This document shows, piece by piece, positions 37,877 through 46,392 of a stretch of 64,000 nucleotides of DNA. Numbering within the stretch: the stretch's first letter is position 1; each line of letters opens with the position of its first letter. The position numbers and the translations under genes are program-made. The notes under the pieces were generated by a model. The model was not told the origin of the DNA, searched no databases, and saw nothing but the letters and a program-made list of their open reading frames with translations. Source of the DNA: Camelimonas fluminis (GTDB taxonomy: Bacteria; Pseudomonadota; Alphaproteobacteria; Rhizobiales; Beijerinckiaceae); assembly GCF_014656355.1 (NCBI RefSeq), contig NZ_BNCG01000016.1, forward strand, positions 28,306-92,305, written 5' to 3'.

Positions 37877-38902
37877 TCAGACCGGCAGGGTGAGCAGGCC
37901 GCCAGCGCCGTCGGCGGTTCCAAACGCCAGCCGCTTGCCTTTGGCGTCCCACGCCATCGCCGTCACCGCGCCGCCGGCGGCCGGCATGCGCGCCATCAGT
38001 TCGGAATTGTCGGTCAGCCGCACCAGCATCACCGCCCCGTCGTCATAGCCGATGGCGACGATCAGGGCCCGTGGATGGAATGCGACCTGGGTCACCTTCG
38101 CCGGGCGCACGCCGCATTCGCGCGGCGCCTTGCCCATCGGGCCATCCTTGGCCTCGAACGGCCAGATGATGGCGGCGTCAGCGCCGGACGACGCCATCCA
38201 TAGCCCGTCATGCGACCAGGACAGCGAACGCGGCTTGGCCGGGTAGCCCGACATGCGCATGTCTTTTTTATCGGCCAGCCGCCAGCCGTGCAGCATGTTC
38301 TCCTGCATGGAGGTGATGAAGAAGCGGCCATCCGGCGAGAAGCTGGCGTCGAGGTGCGAGCCTTTCCAGAACAGCGCCTCCGGCGCGGCGTCCGTGTTGG
38401 GGAACCACAGGCTGGCGCCGTTGTAATGAGCGAGGCCCAGCCGGTAGCCCTTTGGCGCGAAGGCAATGCCGCGCACGCTCGACGGCGCCTGCATGCGGCG
38501 CACGTTCCCTTTGGCGTCGCGCGCCGCCACCTGCTTGCCGCAGCTCCAGGCGATGGCGCCGCCGCTGGCGGCCACCGCGTCGATCCAGCGGCCTTTTTCA
38601 TCGGCGATGGCCTGGGTTTCGCCATTCGCCAGCGTCGCGACGACCCGTCCGTCGTCGCCACCTGTGATGAAGCGGTCTCCGGCGCCGACCGCGGCCAGCA
38701 CCGCGCCGCCCGGATGGGCATCGACGCGCCGCTCGCCGGCGGCGTCGCACAGCAGCACGCAGCCGTCGCCAAGGGCCAGCATCGCGGTGTCGCCAGCGAA
38801 GGCGGCGCCGGTCACATGCGCGCCCGCATCGAGCGGCCGCACATGATCAAGAAGGGAGGTCACGGCGCCTGTGGCCGTGGCGTTCGGGGCGGCAGAGGTC
38901 AT
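37877..38902 (-). CDS. WD40-repeat protein
   Basis: 341 aa with no signal peptide or membrane segment. Repeating beta-blades are visible as a periodic pattern ending in W/F-D or similar (for example ITGGDDGRVVATLANGE, ISSMQENMLHGWRLADKK-like FITSMQENMLHGWRLA, WMASSGADAAIIWPFEA, VAIGYDDGAVMLVRLTD, LAFGTADGAGGLLTL), about 40 residues each, consistent with a seven-bladed propeller. Positioned 15 bp after the COG0523 GTPase, it may be its partner or scaffold. WD40 proteins of this type neighbour cobW-like genes in many rhizobia; the biochemical role is not known. Confidence 0.82.
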   Translation of the reverse strand: MTSAAPNATATGAVTSLLDHVRPLDAGAHVTGAAFAGDTAMLALGDGCVLLCDAAGERRVDAHPGGAVLAAVGAGDRFITGGDDGRVVATLANGETQAIADEKGRWIDAVAASGGAIAWSCGKQVAARDAKGNVRRMQAPSSVRGIAFAPKGYRLGLAHYNGASLWFPNTDAAPEALFWKGSHLDASFSPDGRFFITSMQENMLHGWRLADKKDMRMSGYPAKPRSLSWSHDGLWMASSGADAAIIWPFEAKDGPMGKAPRECGVRPAKVTQVAFHPRALIVAIGYDDGAVMLVRLTDNSELMARMPAAGGAVTAMAWDAKGKRLAFGTADGAGGLLTLPV

Positions 38903-38917
38903 GGATTCACCACCAGA

Positions 38918-39916
38918 TCAAACGGCGCAGGCGCGGAACGCCTTTTCAATGGCTTCCCGATCCAGATCGCGACCGATCATCACGATCCTGGACGTGCGCT
39001 TTTCGTCAGGGCGCCAGTCGCGCTGCAAATCGCCGTCCAGCATCATGTGCACGCCCTGGAAGACGAAGCGCTTCGGCTCGCCGCGAAACGCCAGAATTCC
39101 CTTGGAGCGCAACAGATTGGCGCCCTCGCGCTGGGCGTAATCATTGAGCCAGGGCAGGAATTTGTCCGGATCGACGTCGCCGTCGATGGTCACCGCCACC
39201 GACTGGATGTCACTGTCGTGGTGGGCGTGGTGGCCCGCCTCCAGGAAGTCGGGCTCCAGCTCCATGATGCGGTCGAGATCGAAGGCGTTGCGGCCGAGCA
39301 CGTCGTCGATGGCGACCTGGGCGTTCCGGGTGCGGTGCAGCCGGGCGTAGGGGTTGATGGCGCGCACCTGCGCCTCCACCCCGGCCAGTTCCTCTGGCGT
39401 CACCAGATCAGTCTTGTTGAGAACCAGCACGTCGGCGAAGGCGATCTGGTTATGCGCTTCCGGCGCGTCCTTCAGCCTCTGCCCCAGCCATTTGGCGTCC
39501 ACCACCGTCACCACGGCGTCAAGGCGGGTGCGATCCTGCACGTCCTGATCCATGAAGAAGGTCTGCGCCACCGGGGCGGGATCGGCCAGGCCAGTGGTCT
39601 CGACGATGATGCCGTCAAAGCCGCCCTTGCGCTTCATCAGCCCGTCGATGATGCGGATCAGGTCGCCGCGCACCGTGCAGCAGACGCAGCCATTGTTCAT
39701 CTCGAACACTTCCTCGTCGGCGCCAACGACGAGGTCATTGTCGATGCCGACCTCGCCGAACTCGTTGACGATGACGGCGAACTTCTTGCCGTGCGGCTCG
39801 CTGAGAATGCGGTTGAGCAGGGTCGTCTTGCCAGCGCCAAGGTAGCCGGTGAGCACGGTGACGGGAATCTTGCCGGACGCATCGGCGCCTGTATTCGTCT
39901 CGGGCATGTCTGGCAT
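38918..39916 (-). CDS. COG0523/CobW-family GTP-dependent metal chaperone
   Basis: 332-aa GTPase of the G3E family. The P-loop GYLGAGKTT is at residues about 20-28, the metal site CVCC (CxCC) sits in NNGCVCCTVRGDL, the G3-type ETTGLADPAP and the NKTDLV motif follow. A short His-rich insert HHAHHDSD (around residue 230) and the zinc-region neighbourhood favour a zinc role (ZigA/YciC-like) over cobalt. ATG 39916 has GGAGG upstream; the frame is open to 40036 but that part is not conserved. It heads the minus-strand run WD40-small protein-GNAT. Confidence 0.9.
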   Translation of the reverse strand: MPDMPETNTGADASGKIPVTVLTGYLGAGKTTLLNRILSEPHGKKFAVIVNEFGEVGIDNDLVVGADEEVFEMNNGCVCCTVRGDLIRIIDGLMKRKGGFDGIIVETTGLADPAPVAQTFFMDQDVQDRTRLDAVVTVVDAKWLGQRLKDAPEAHNQIAFADVLVLNKTDLVTPEELAGVEAQVRAINPYARLHRTRNAQVAIDDVLGRNAFDLDRIMELEPDFLEAGHHAHHDSDIQSVAVTIDGDVDPDKFLPWLNDYAQREGANLLRSKGILAFRGEPKRFVFQGVHMMLDGDLQRDWRPDEKRTSRIVMIGRDLDREAIEKAFRACAV

Positions 39917-40028
39917 GGTGGCCTCCGGAAATGGCTCTGGCGCAAGGGCAACCCTGCGCCGCAGCGGCGTTGCGCTGACAGGATAAGGAGCGGGATGCGC
40001 CGGCAGCCGGCGCGCCGCTCCCCGATTG

Positions 40029-40052
40029 GCTGACACAGATATATTGGTCAGC
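40029..40052. promoter_or_regulatory. Possible operator upstream of the COG0523 gene
   Basis: Inverted hexamers GCTGAC/GTCAGC flank an A/T-rich 12-base spacer containing GATATATTGG. The neighbouring znu promoter has a related ATATTGG stretch, so this could be a Zur-type site, but similarity to a known consensus is weak. Confidence 0.3.
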
Positions 40053-40106
40053 GCGGCAAAAGTGAAAGCCCCGGCGTCCGGGAGACAGCCATGCTCCAGG
40101 CGCCAT

Positions 40107-40982
40107 TCATGCTTCGAGATGCCGGCCAGGCAACGCCCGCCACACCAGGCCGCCCACCGGGCCGAGGCACAGCGACAGCACGTAGATCACCCCGGCGACG
40201 AGAATGATCGCCGGCCCGGCTGGCAGACCGTGGTGATAGGACAGCGCCAGGCCAAGCCATCCGGACAGCGCCGCCACGGCGATGGCGACAGCGGCCATGC
40301 CGGTGACCTGGCGCGCCCAGAAGCGGGCGGAAACCGCCGGCAGCACAATGACGCCCACCGCCAGCAGCGTGCCCAGCGCATGGAACCCGGCCACCAGGTT
40401 GAGCACCAGCAGCACCAGGAAAATCAGGTGCGTCGGCGCGCCGGCGCGGCTGACCGAACGCAAAAAGCCCGGATCAACGCACTCCACCACCAGCGGCCGC
40501 CACAGCGCCGCCAGAGTGAACAGGGTGATGACGGCCACGGCGCCGAGCAGAATCAACGTGGCGTCGTCCAGCGCCAGCACCGAGCCGAACAGCACGTGCA
40601 GCAGATCGACATTGGAGCCGCGCAGCGAGACGATGGTGACGCCGAGCGCCAGCGACAGCAGATAAAACGCCGCCATGGAGGCGTCCTCGCGCAACTGGGT
40701 GAGTCGCGCCACGGCCCCGGCCAGCAGCGCCACGACAAAGCCGGCGGCAAGACCGCCGAAGGTCATCGCCGGCAGCGACAGACCGTAGAGCAGATAGCCA
40801 ATGGCGGCGCCTGGCAGAATGGCGTGCGCCATGGCGTCGCCGGTCAGGCTCATGCGGCGCAACATCAGGAACACGCCAACCGGCGCGCCGGACAGCGACA
40901 GGGCCAGCGCCCCCACCAGCGCCCGGCGCAGGAAGTCGAATTCGACGAACGGCCCGATCAGCCAGGCGTAAATGGCGTGCAT
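40107..40982 (-). CDS. znuB: Zinc ABC transporter permease ZnuB
   Basis: ABC-3 family inner-membrane permease of 291 aa with about eight hydrophobic segments (ALVGALALSLSGAPVGVFLMLRRMSLTGDAMAHAILPG is the characteristic first block, including GDAMAHA). It forms the membrane channel with ZnuC. Located 71 bp after znuC on the same strand. Zinc rather than manganese is favoured by the neighbouring His-rich peptide and COG0523 GTPase; the sequence alone cannot exclude manganese. Confidence 0.9.
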   Translation of the reverse strand: MHAIYAWLIGPFVEFDFLRRALVGALALSLSGAPVGVFLMLRRMSLTGDAMAHAILPGAAIGYLLYGLSLPAMTFGGLAAGFVVALLAGAVARLTQLREDASMAAFYLLSLALGVTIVSLRGSNVDLLHVLFGSVLALDDATLILLGAVAVITLFTLAALWRPLVVECVDPGFLRSVSRAGAPTHLIFLVLLVLNLVAGFHALGTLLAVGVIVLPAVSARFWARQVTGMAAVAIAVAALSGWLGLALSYHHGLPAGPAIILVAGVIYVLSLCLGPVGGLVWRALPGRHLEA

Positions 40983-41053
40983 GGTAAGGAAGCTATCCGG
41001 AACTGCGGGGTCTGGAATTGCGGGGCTTGCGCGCTGGATTGCGCGCCATGGCC

Positions 41054-41848
41054 TCAGGCGGCGCGGACACAGGGGGCGGCGTGAGGATCGGGAGCCTCGT
41101 TCATACGGCGCGCCCGCGCAAGATTGGCTTCGGTGAGCGCCACGTCGGTGGGCCCGTGGGCGATCAGTTCGCGCGCCAGCAGCAGGGTCTGCGGAAAGGA
41201 AGCGCGCACCAGCTCCAGATCGTGCAGGGCGGCGAGCACGGTGCGGCCCTCGTCGCGCCAGCGATGGATCAGCGCGGTCAGGTCAGCGACGGTGGCGGCG
41301 TCGAGGGCGTTGAACGGCTCGTCGAGCAGGATCAGCGCGGCGTCCTGCAGCAGCAGCCTGGCGAACAGGGCGCGCTGCAACTGGCCGCCTGAGAGCGCGC
41401 CGATGGGCCGGCTCTCGAGGCCGGTGAGCCCCACGGCGCGCAGGGCTTCGGCGATGCGCGGCGCATGACGGCGGCCGATGCGGCCAAACAGCCCGCAACG
41501 CTCCCATAAACCCATGGCGACCAGATCATAGACCGTGAGGGGAAAGCTGTTGTCCAGCGCCGCCGCCTGGGGAAGATAAGCGATCCGCCGCGCCGGAACG
41601 CCGCGCTGGATGACGCCGTCGAGCGGGCGGATCAACCCCGCCGCCGCCTTCAGCAGCGTCGATTTGCCGGCGCCGTTGGGGCCGACGATGGCGGTGAGCG
41701 CCCCGGGGGCGATCTGCAGATGCAAATGATGCACCGCCGGATGGCGGTCGTAGCCGAGCGTCACATTGTCGAAGCGCAGCACCGGCGGCAGTGGACGCCT
41801 CGCCGGCTGTGGCGGGGGGGAGACGGGGGCGACAACGGGCGCGCTCAT
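41054..41848 (-). CDS. znuC: Zinc ABC transporter ATP-binding protein ZnuC
   Basis: 264-aa ABC ATPase. Walker A GPNGAGKST, Q-loop YLPQAA, signature LSGGQLQRALFARLL, Walker B LILLDEPFNALD and the H-loop in LAALHDLELV are all present. The start at ATG 41848 overlaps the stop of the His-rich peptide gene by 4 bases (41845-41848), so the two are coupled. The N-terminal 26 residues are Pro/Ala-rich. No znuA or zur gene lies in the neighbourhood, so the periplasmic binding protein must be elsewhere. Confidence 0.92.
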   Translation of the reverse strand: MSAPVVAPVSPPPQPARRPLPPVLRFDNVTLGYDRHPAVHHLHLQIAPGALTAIVGPNGAGKSTLLKAAAGLIRPLDGVIQRGVPARRIAYLPQAAALDNSFPLTVYDLVAMGLWERCGLFGRIGRRHAPRIAEALRAVGLTGLESRPIGALSGGQLQRALFARLLLQDAALILLDEPFNALDAATVADLTALIHRWRDEGRTVLAALHDLELVRASFPQTLLLARELIAHGPTDVALTEANLARARRMNEAPDPHAAPCVRAA

Positions 41849-42135
41849 GACCAGAGCACTCCGGCGATGGCGATCCACAACAACGCCGATAACGCCGCCG
41901 CCAGCAGCAGCCGCTCGGCAAGCGACGCCCGCATCAGCGAGAACCCCGGCTGTTGCGGCAGATTGCGGGCGGCGGGCGCGTGCGAATGAGCGTGCGCGTC
42001 GCCGTGGACGCGATCATGCGAGTGGCCGTGCGCATGGGAATGAGGGGTTTGGCCGTGGCTATACTGATCGGCCGCATGGACCGGCGCAAACCCGCCCCCC
42101 GACGCGGCCACGTCGCGCCCGGCCGCATCGGCCAT
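41845..42135 (-). CDS. His-rich single-span membrane peptide, coupled to znuC
   Basis: About 96 aa (if ATG 42135 is the start; ATG 42171 with a close GGAGG is an alternative giving 108 aa). A central histidine-rich stretch HGQTPHSHAHGHSHDRVHGDAHAHSH carries eleven His in 26 residues, and the C-terminal LAERLLLAAALSALLWIAIAGVLW forms one transmembrane helix. The gene overlaps znuC by 4 bases and is transcribed with it. Such a His cluster could sequester or deliver zinc at the membrane, perhaps replacing part of ZnuA function. I know of no named family. Confidence 0.75.
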   Translation of the reverse strand: MADAAGRDVAASGGGFAPVHAADQYSHGQTPHSHAHGHSHDRVHGDAHAHSHAPAARNLPQQPGFSLMRASLAERLLLAAALSALLWIAIAGVLWS

Positions 42136-42199
42136 CCTGATCCCTGCGCTGACGCCCGAACTCACAATCATTCCCTCCGCCCATCGTCACGGGCGTTGA

Positions 42200-42219
42200 T
42201 GCAACGTTCCAATATTACA
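42200..42219. promoter_or_regulatory. Candidate Zur-like operator of the znu operon
   Basis: The 20-base element TGCAACGTTCCAATATTACA forms an imperfect dyad (6 of 10 positions, mismatches being transitions) 29 bp upstream of the outermost start at 42171. It falls where the znu promoter should lie. Position and A/T content fit a Zur box; sequence match to the published consensus is only partial. Confidence 0.35.
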
Positions 42220-42390
42220 ATATGTCGTCCCGCAACGCCATGGCGCCGGTATGGGCGAACAGCCTGAACGCCTGCGCCCGGGAGCGCCTGCGACAGGAGC
42301 AGCGCGCCGGCGCCCGGCGCGGCGCGGCCCCCGCATGGCCGTTGCAGACGCCGGCCCCGTCATGCCTGAGGGCGCCGGCGTATCCACATC

Positions 42391-43986
42391 TCAGCCCCGG
42401 TTGGGGAAATACTGGAAGAGCCAGGTTTCCGTCAGCACCCTGTCGCCCAGGCGCAGGTAGCAGCGCAGATCCACCGGATCCTGCCCCTCCGCCGAGAAAT
42501 CGAACTGGGCCCGCCAGTGACCGGGGATGTCGTCCGGCACCGCTTCGGTGAAGATGTAGGAGAACTTGCCGCGCGAGGCGCTGAGCACGACCTCCGGCTT
42601 TTCGCCGAACTTCAAATCCTTCAGCGGTCCGCCGAGGAACTCGACCATGAACTTGCGCACGCCTTTCGGGCGCGGCTGGCCAGGCACGCCGCCATTGCCG
42701 AGGCGGGTGGCGACGCATTTCGCCAGGCTGTCCGGGAAGAAGGGATCGCCGTTGACCCAGTACAGGCGATAGCGGATGTCATGAGTCTGGCCGGGCGCCG
42801 TCTGTCCTGCCGGAACCCACATGGCGACGATATTGTCGTGAATCTCGTCGTCAGTGGTGAGTTCCACCAGTTCCACGGCGCCCTTGCCCCAGCCGCCGAC
42901 CGGCTCGACCCAGGCGCTGGGCCGCCGCTCGTAACGCACGCCGTCGAGGTAATGATCGACATTGCGGTCGCGCTGCATCAGGCCGAAACCGCGCGGATTG
43001 TCGTCGGAGAAGGCGGAAGCAGTGATGTAGGGTGGATTGTTGAGCGGCCGCCAGATGCGCTCGCCGGACCCGGTCCACATGGCGAGGCCGTCGGAATCGT
43101 GCACCTCCGGCCGCCAGTCGGCCATGGTCGGCTTGGCGGTCTCGGAGAACCAGTACATGGAGGTGAGCGGCGCGAGGCCAAAGCGCGTCACCGCCTTGCG
43201 CACATTCACCGAGGCGGTGATGTCCATCACCACGTCGTCCTTGCCGCGCGTCATGTCGAAACGATAGGCGCCGGTGACGGAGGGGCCTTCCAGCAGCGCA
43301 AAGATGGTGACGGTGGGGCCATCATTGGTCGGCGTCTCGAAGTAGATCTCGGTGAAATCCGGGAACTCCTCGCCCTTGCCGGCCACGGCGGAATCGATGG
43401 CGACGCCGCGCGCCGAGAGGCCATACTGATACAGTCCGCCGATGGCGCGGAAATAGGACGCGCCAAGGAAGGCGACCCAGTCATTGGTCTGCCAGGGCTT
43501 TTCCTTTTGGTCGCCAAAGCGGCTTTCCTGGAAGCGGAAGCCGGCGAAGCCGGAATTTTCCTTCAGCTTCCGCGCCACGGAATCCTTCGGCATGTCGAAA
43601 TAGCGCGGCTCGTAAATGATCTCGCGCGCCTTGCCGTCCTTGACCACGCGCATCCGCACCGGCCGCTGGAAGAAGCGGCCGAGGTGGAAGAAGGTCACCG
43701 GAAAAGCGCCGGGGCCATCAGCGAACAGCGCGTCCTGCGGGCGGAACTTGATCTTGCCATGCGCGTCATAATCGATGGCGTCGAGCACCGCCGGATCCGG
43801 CGACGCCGCCGCCTTGTACGGCTGCGCGGCAAGAGCCTTGGCGCGCGCCTTCAGCGCCTCGAAGGAGAACGGCGCCGGCGCCCCGAATTTGAGGCCGGCC
43901 TCAGCCAGCGCACCAACCGGAAAACCCGCCGCGGCGAGGGCGGCGGTGGCTGCTGAGGCAGTCAGAAACGAACGGCGGTGAAGCAT
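42391..43986 (-). CDS. Glucan biosynthesis protein OpgG/OpgD family
   Basis: Periplasmic protein of 531 aa involved in osmoregulated periplasmic glucan (beta-1,2/1,6-glucan) backbone modification or export. Start ATG 43986 gives a twin-arginine signal MLHRRSFLTASAATAALAAAG with cleavage near ALAEA, a hallmark of OpgD rather than Sec-exported OpgG. The family blocks YRFDMTRGKDDVVMDITASVNVRK, MYWFSE and FGLMQRDRNVDHYLDGVRYERRPSAWVEP are clear, as is the C-terminal WRAQFDFSAEGQDPVDLRCYL. No opgH or chvB glucan synthase gene is in the window. OpgG versus OpgD is not settled, so no symbol is given. Confidence 0.88.
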   Translation of the reverse strand: MLHRRSFLTASAATAALAAAGFPVGALAEAGLKFGAPAPFSFEALKARAKALAAQPYKAAASPDPAVLDAIDYDAHGKIKFRPQDALFADGPGAFPVTFFHLGRFFQRPVRMRVVKDGKAREIIYEPRYFDMPKDSVARKLKENSGFAGFRFQESRFGDQKEKPWQTNDWVAFLGASYFRAIGGLYQYGLSARGVAIDSAVAGKGEEFPDFTEIYFETPTNDGPTVTIFALLEGPSVTGAYRFDMTRGKDDVVMDITASVNVRKAVTRFGLAPLTSMYWFSETAKPTMADWRPEVHDSDGLAMWTGSGERIWRPLNNPPYITASAFSDDNPRGFGLMQRDRNVDHYLDGVRYERRPSAWVEPVGGWGKGAVELVELTTDDEIHDNIVAMWVPAGQTAPGQTHDIRYRLYWVNGDPFFPDSLAKCVATRLGNGGVPGQPRPKGVRKFMVEFLGGPLKDLKFGEKPEVVLSASRGKFSYIFTEAVPDDIPGHWRAQFDFSAEGQDPVDLRCYLRLGDRVLTETWLFQYFPNRG

Positions 43987-44338
43987 GGGCAGGACATCGC
44001 TCCGGAAAATGCGGACGGCGGAAGGCCGGGAGCCTTCAGGCCTGGGGGGTAAAGCCGGTTGAACGGATATTGCGTCATCATCGTGGCCGACAATCGTCGC
44101 CCACGCCAGAAAACGGTTCCAGACCAGATCGGCCAGCAAAACGGTCCGGCGGAGAACCCGGGGGCTGGACGCGCCTGATCCGGCGCGCCTGGTCCGGGCC
44201 TGGGTCTGGAATCCAGGGGCCGGATCGTTTCCGGTCAGCATAGCGCCGGGACGGCTCCGTGGCTTCCTGTTTTGAGCGATTTCTGATCGGCCAGACAAGT
44301 CGCGCCTGCCCGGAAAGCGCTCTTGAAGCGCCTGATGA
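43987..44338. other. Intergenic region between OpgG/D and DUF533 genes
   Basis: 352 bp without a gene. At its right edge an 8-bp hairpin GCGCCTGA/TCAGGCGC (44328-44346) overlaps the end of the DUF533 gene and may act as a weak terminator for it; there is no real T-run. Confidence 0.4.
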
Positions 44339-45412
44339 TCAGGCGCGGGCGCTCAGCGCGGCGGCGTCAAGATGGGCGACCAGCCCCTCATCAAGGCCAA
44401 GGCTGTTCTTGAGGCGCGCCAGAAACGCCTGCTCGGCGGGGGTGTCCGGATCAACGGTCAACCGGGCCGCTTCATAGATTTGCGCCGCATGTTCCGGGCC
44501 GGTCGCCAGATCGGCCAGTTGCTCCGGCGACAGCGGGTTGGCGAAGGCGGCGTTCAGGAAATCCACCGCATCCTGGGGCAAGGCGGAACCAAGGGCGCCG
44601 GTGATCTTGGCCCGTTCCGCGTCATCGACCTGACCATCCGCAGCGGCGGCCGCGATCATGGCCTGCACCAGCGCCAGCGCGCCGTCATGGGTCTGGCTGG
44701 CCGCCTCGAAGCCGGAGCCCGCGGGCGCCGGGGCCGGCGTGCTGGCCTGGGTCTGCGCCGGAGCCGAACCGGCCTGCCATTCCTGCACGGCCTTGTAGGT
44801 GAGGCCGCCGACCAGCGCCGCGCCGCCCAGTTGCGCCGCCCGGCCCGAGACCGTGCGCCCGGCCTTGTTCAGCATCAGCCCGGCGAGACCGGCCAGAATG
44901 GCGGCCCCTTTCGGCGTCTGCGCGAAATCGATAGCCTGGCGCAGCAGACCGCCGGCCTGCGGACCGGCCATGCGGGTGACCGCGTCCTGCAACGAGCCTG
45001 CAAGACCTCCACCCTGTTGTCCGCCGGCCTGTTGCCCGCCGCCCTGGGCCTCGCCGGCTTGCGGAACCGGCGCGCCGGCCTGTCCCTGCCCCGATCCACC
45101 ACCCAGCAGGCCGCCAAGCAGGTCGCCGAGCCCACCGCCCGACGCGCCGGTGGATGAGCCGCCAGATGAACCGCTTTGCCCACCGCCAAGCATCTTGCCG
45201 AGCAGACCGCCCAGTCCCCCCGCGGCGCCGCCTGTCGCCTGGCCTCCATCGGCAGCCTGGCCGCCGGTCAACTGTCCGAGAATGTCGCCGAGACCACCCC
45301 CCTGAGCGCCGGAATCACGGGCGACATTGCCCGGCTGGCCGGGCTGACCGCCCTGAGGATTGATGGCCGCGGCGCCGACAAGGGCGTCAAGGATTTGCCT
45401 GGCGTCGAACAT
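44339..45412 (-). CDS. DUF533/TerB-like protein with Gly/Gln-rich linker
   Basis: 357-aa protein. The first 15 residues (MFDARQILDALVGAAA) and the C-terminal ~130 residues (ALALVQAMIAAAAADGQVDDAERAKITGALG...DPDTPAEQAFLARLKNSLGLDEGLVAHLDAAA) match the DUF533 type, whose C-terminal half resembles the tellurite-resistance TerB helical domain (acidic D-G-x-D-x-x-E repeats). Between them lies a long low-complexity stretch of Gly, Gln, Ser and Ala (residues about 20-160), probably disordered. A hydrophobic GAAILAGLAGLMLNKAG segment may associate with membrane. Start ATG 45412 has GGAG 9 bases upstream. Metal-stress involvement is only an inference from TerB. Confidence 0.78.
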   Translation of the reverse strand: MFDARQILDALVGAAAINPQGGQPGQPGNVARDSGAQGGGLGDILGQLTGGQAADGGQATGGAAGGLGGLLGKMLGGGQSGSSGGSSTGASGGGLGDLLGGLLGGGSGQGQAGAPVPQAGEAQGGGQQAGGQQGGGLAGSLQDAVTRMAGPQAGGLLRQAIDFAQTPKGAAILAGLAGLMLNKAGRTVSGRAAQLGGAALVGGLTYKAVQEWQAGSAPAQTQASTPAPAPAGSGFEAASQTHDGALALVQAMIAAAAADGQVDDAERAKITGALGSALPQDAVDFLNAAFANPLSPEQLADLATGPEHAAQIYEAARLTVDPDTPAEQAFLARLKNSLGLDEGLVAHLDAAALSARA

Positions 45413-45695
45413 CTGTATCGCTCCATTGCATGTGCAGCCCGATTTCTCACACCCGCTGTTGACGGTTTTGCGGCGCGCAGCGAGAAGCGCATCGGGCCAT
45501 GGCTTTGGCTGCGACGCAAGAGCGCGCTGTCCAGCAGAGCGGCGCGCCCGGGCGGGCGGCGTCCCGGACGTCGTCAGGCTGACGGCTCCAAACACCGCTG
45601 GCGGAAAGGCGTTCGCCGCAACGTCAGGTTTCGTGGCAAGGCTCCCGGTCCCGCGGCGGCGCCGGATCACAAAGTTAGAAGCCGGGTGAGGAACG

Positions 45696-46220
45696 ATGAA
45701 GCTTGGAGACATTGACGGAACAGTGGACGCCGTCGAGGCGCGCCGCCCCGCGGCGCCGGGCCGCGCCGTAAATTACGCCGCCGTCGATGTGATCGATCCC
45801 CACGGCGTCACCACCACGCTCGCCAATATCCGCGCCCTGCCGGAGATCGCCGCCCATATCCATGTGGGCGCGGCGGGCCGCTATTACGTGTATAATGTGG
45901 CCGGATTTCGCGGCGTTCACGGTTTTCGCCCGGTCAATGGCGCGCCCGTGCATGCTTTTCCGCGCAGTCCGGCATGGATCTGTCTGGGGATCGCCATCGT
46001 TAACCTGCTGTGGATCGGCTGGCGGGCCAACGGCGGCGGCGGCCTCTCGCTGTTCTCCCTGGCGCCGTTCTTGCTGGCCTGCCTGCTCTACGCAGCCCTG
46101 CGCCGCGCCGCCAGCGACGCCGCCGCCCGCGTCAGCAATGACGCCCGTCCGGTGGTGATACCAGGCCAGCCGGCGCCAGATTCCCGACCTCCGGACGGAA
46201 ACGGAACAGTCGTCAATTAA
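45696..46220 (+). CDS. Hypothetical membrane protein
   Basis: 174-aa protein not matching any family I recognise. The first 85 residues are soluble and predicted mostly beta; two hydrophobic stretches follow (AWICLGIAIVNLLWIGW and LSLFSLAPFLLACLLYAAL) separated by a Gly-rich turn. The C-terminal 35 residues are Pro-rich. The ATG at 45696 has GAGGAA upstream, which supports it. The MarR-type palindrome at 46222-46235 begins two bases after its stop. Confidence 0.6.
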   Translation: MKLGDIDGTVDAVEARRPAAPGRAVNYAAVDVIDPHGVTTTLANIRALPEIAAHIHVGAAGRYYVYNVAGFRGVHGFRPVNGAPVHAFPRSPAWICLGIAIVNLLWIGWRANGGGGLSLFSLAPFLLACLLYAALRRAASDAAARVSNDARPVVIPGQPAPDSRPPDGNGTVVN

Positions 46221-46221
46221 T

Positions 46222-46235
46222 ATCAACTTGTTGAC
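46222..46235. promoter_or_regulatory. MarR-type operator 1
   Basis: ATCAACTTGTTGAC, palindromic core TCAACnnGTTGA, sharing the frame RTCAAYNNRTTGAC with sites at 53096 and 53951. TTGACA (46231-46236) overlaps it. It lies 157 bp before the binding-protein start. Confidence 0.6.
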
Positions 46236-46392
46236 ATTTATTTCTGCGCGTGGAAACTCGCTGGCAAGGCGCGGCCAGGCGACAACCTTTGGGTTGGGCC
46301 ATCGCCAGACAACAGTAAAAAATCCGGTTCCGGAGAACATCCGGCGGGCGTCGCACGGTCGGGGACCTGTGCGCCATGGGGAGGACGGCGTA

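Noticed and set aside
38210..40033. Open frame of 607 codons opposite the WD40 and COG0523 genes
   Set aside because: Spans two real genes in antisense and reads through their spacer; typical GC-rich artefact.
41845..42171. His-rich frame as a mere artefact of overlap with znuC
   Set aside because: The rejected idea is that it is spurious: the 4-bp ATGA overlap, His cluster and a clean transmembrane helix make it a likely real gene, so it is kept as a feature.
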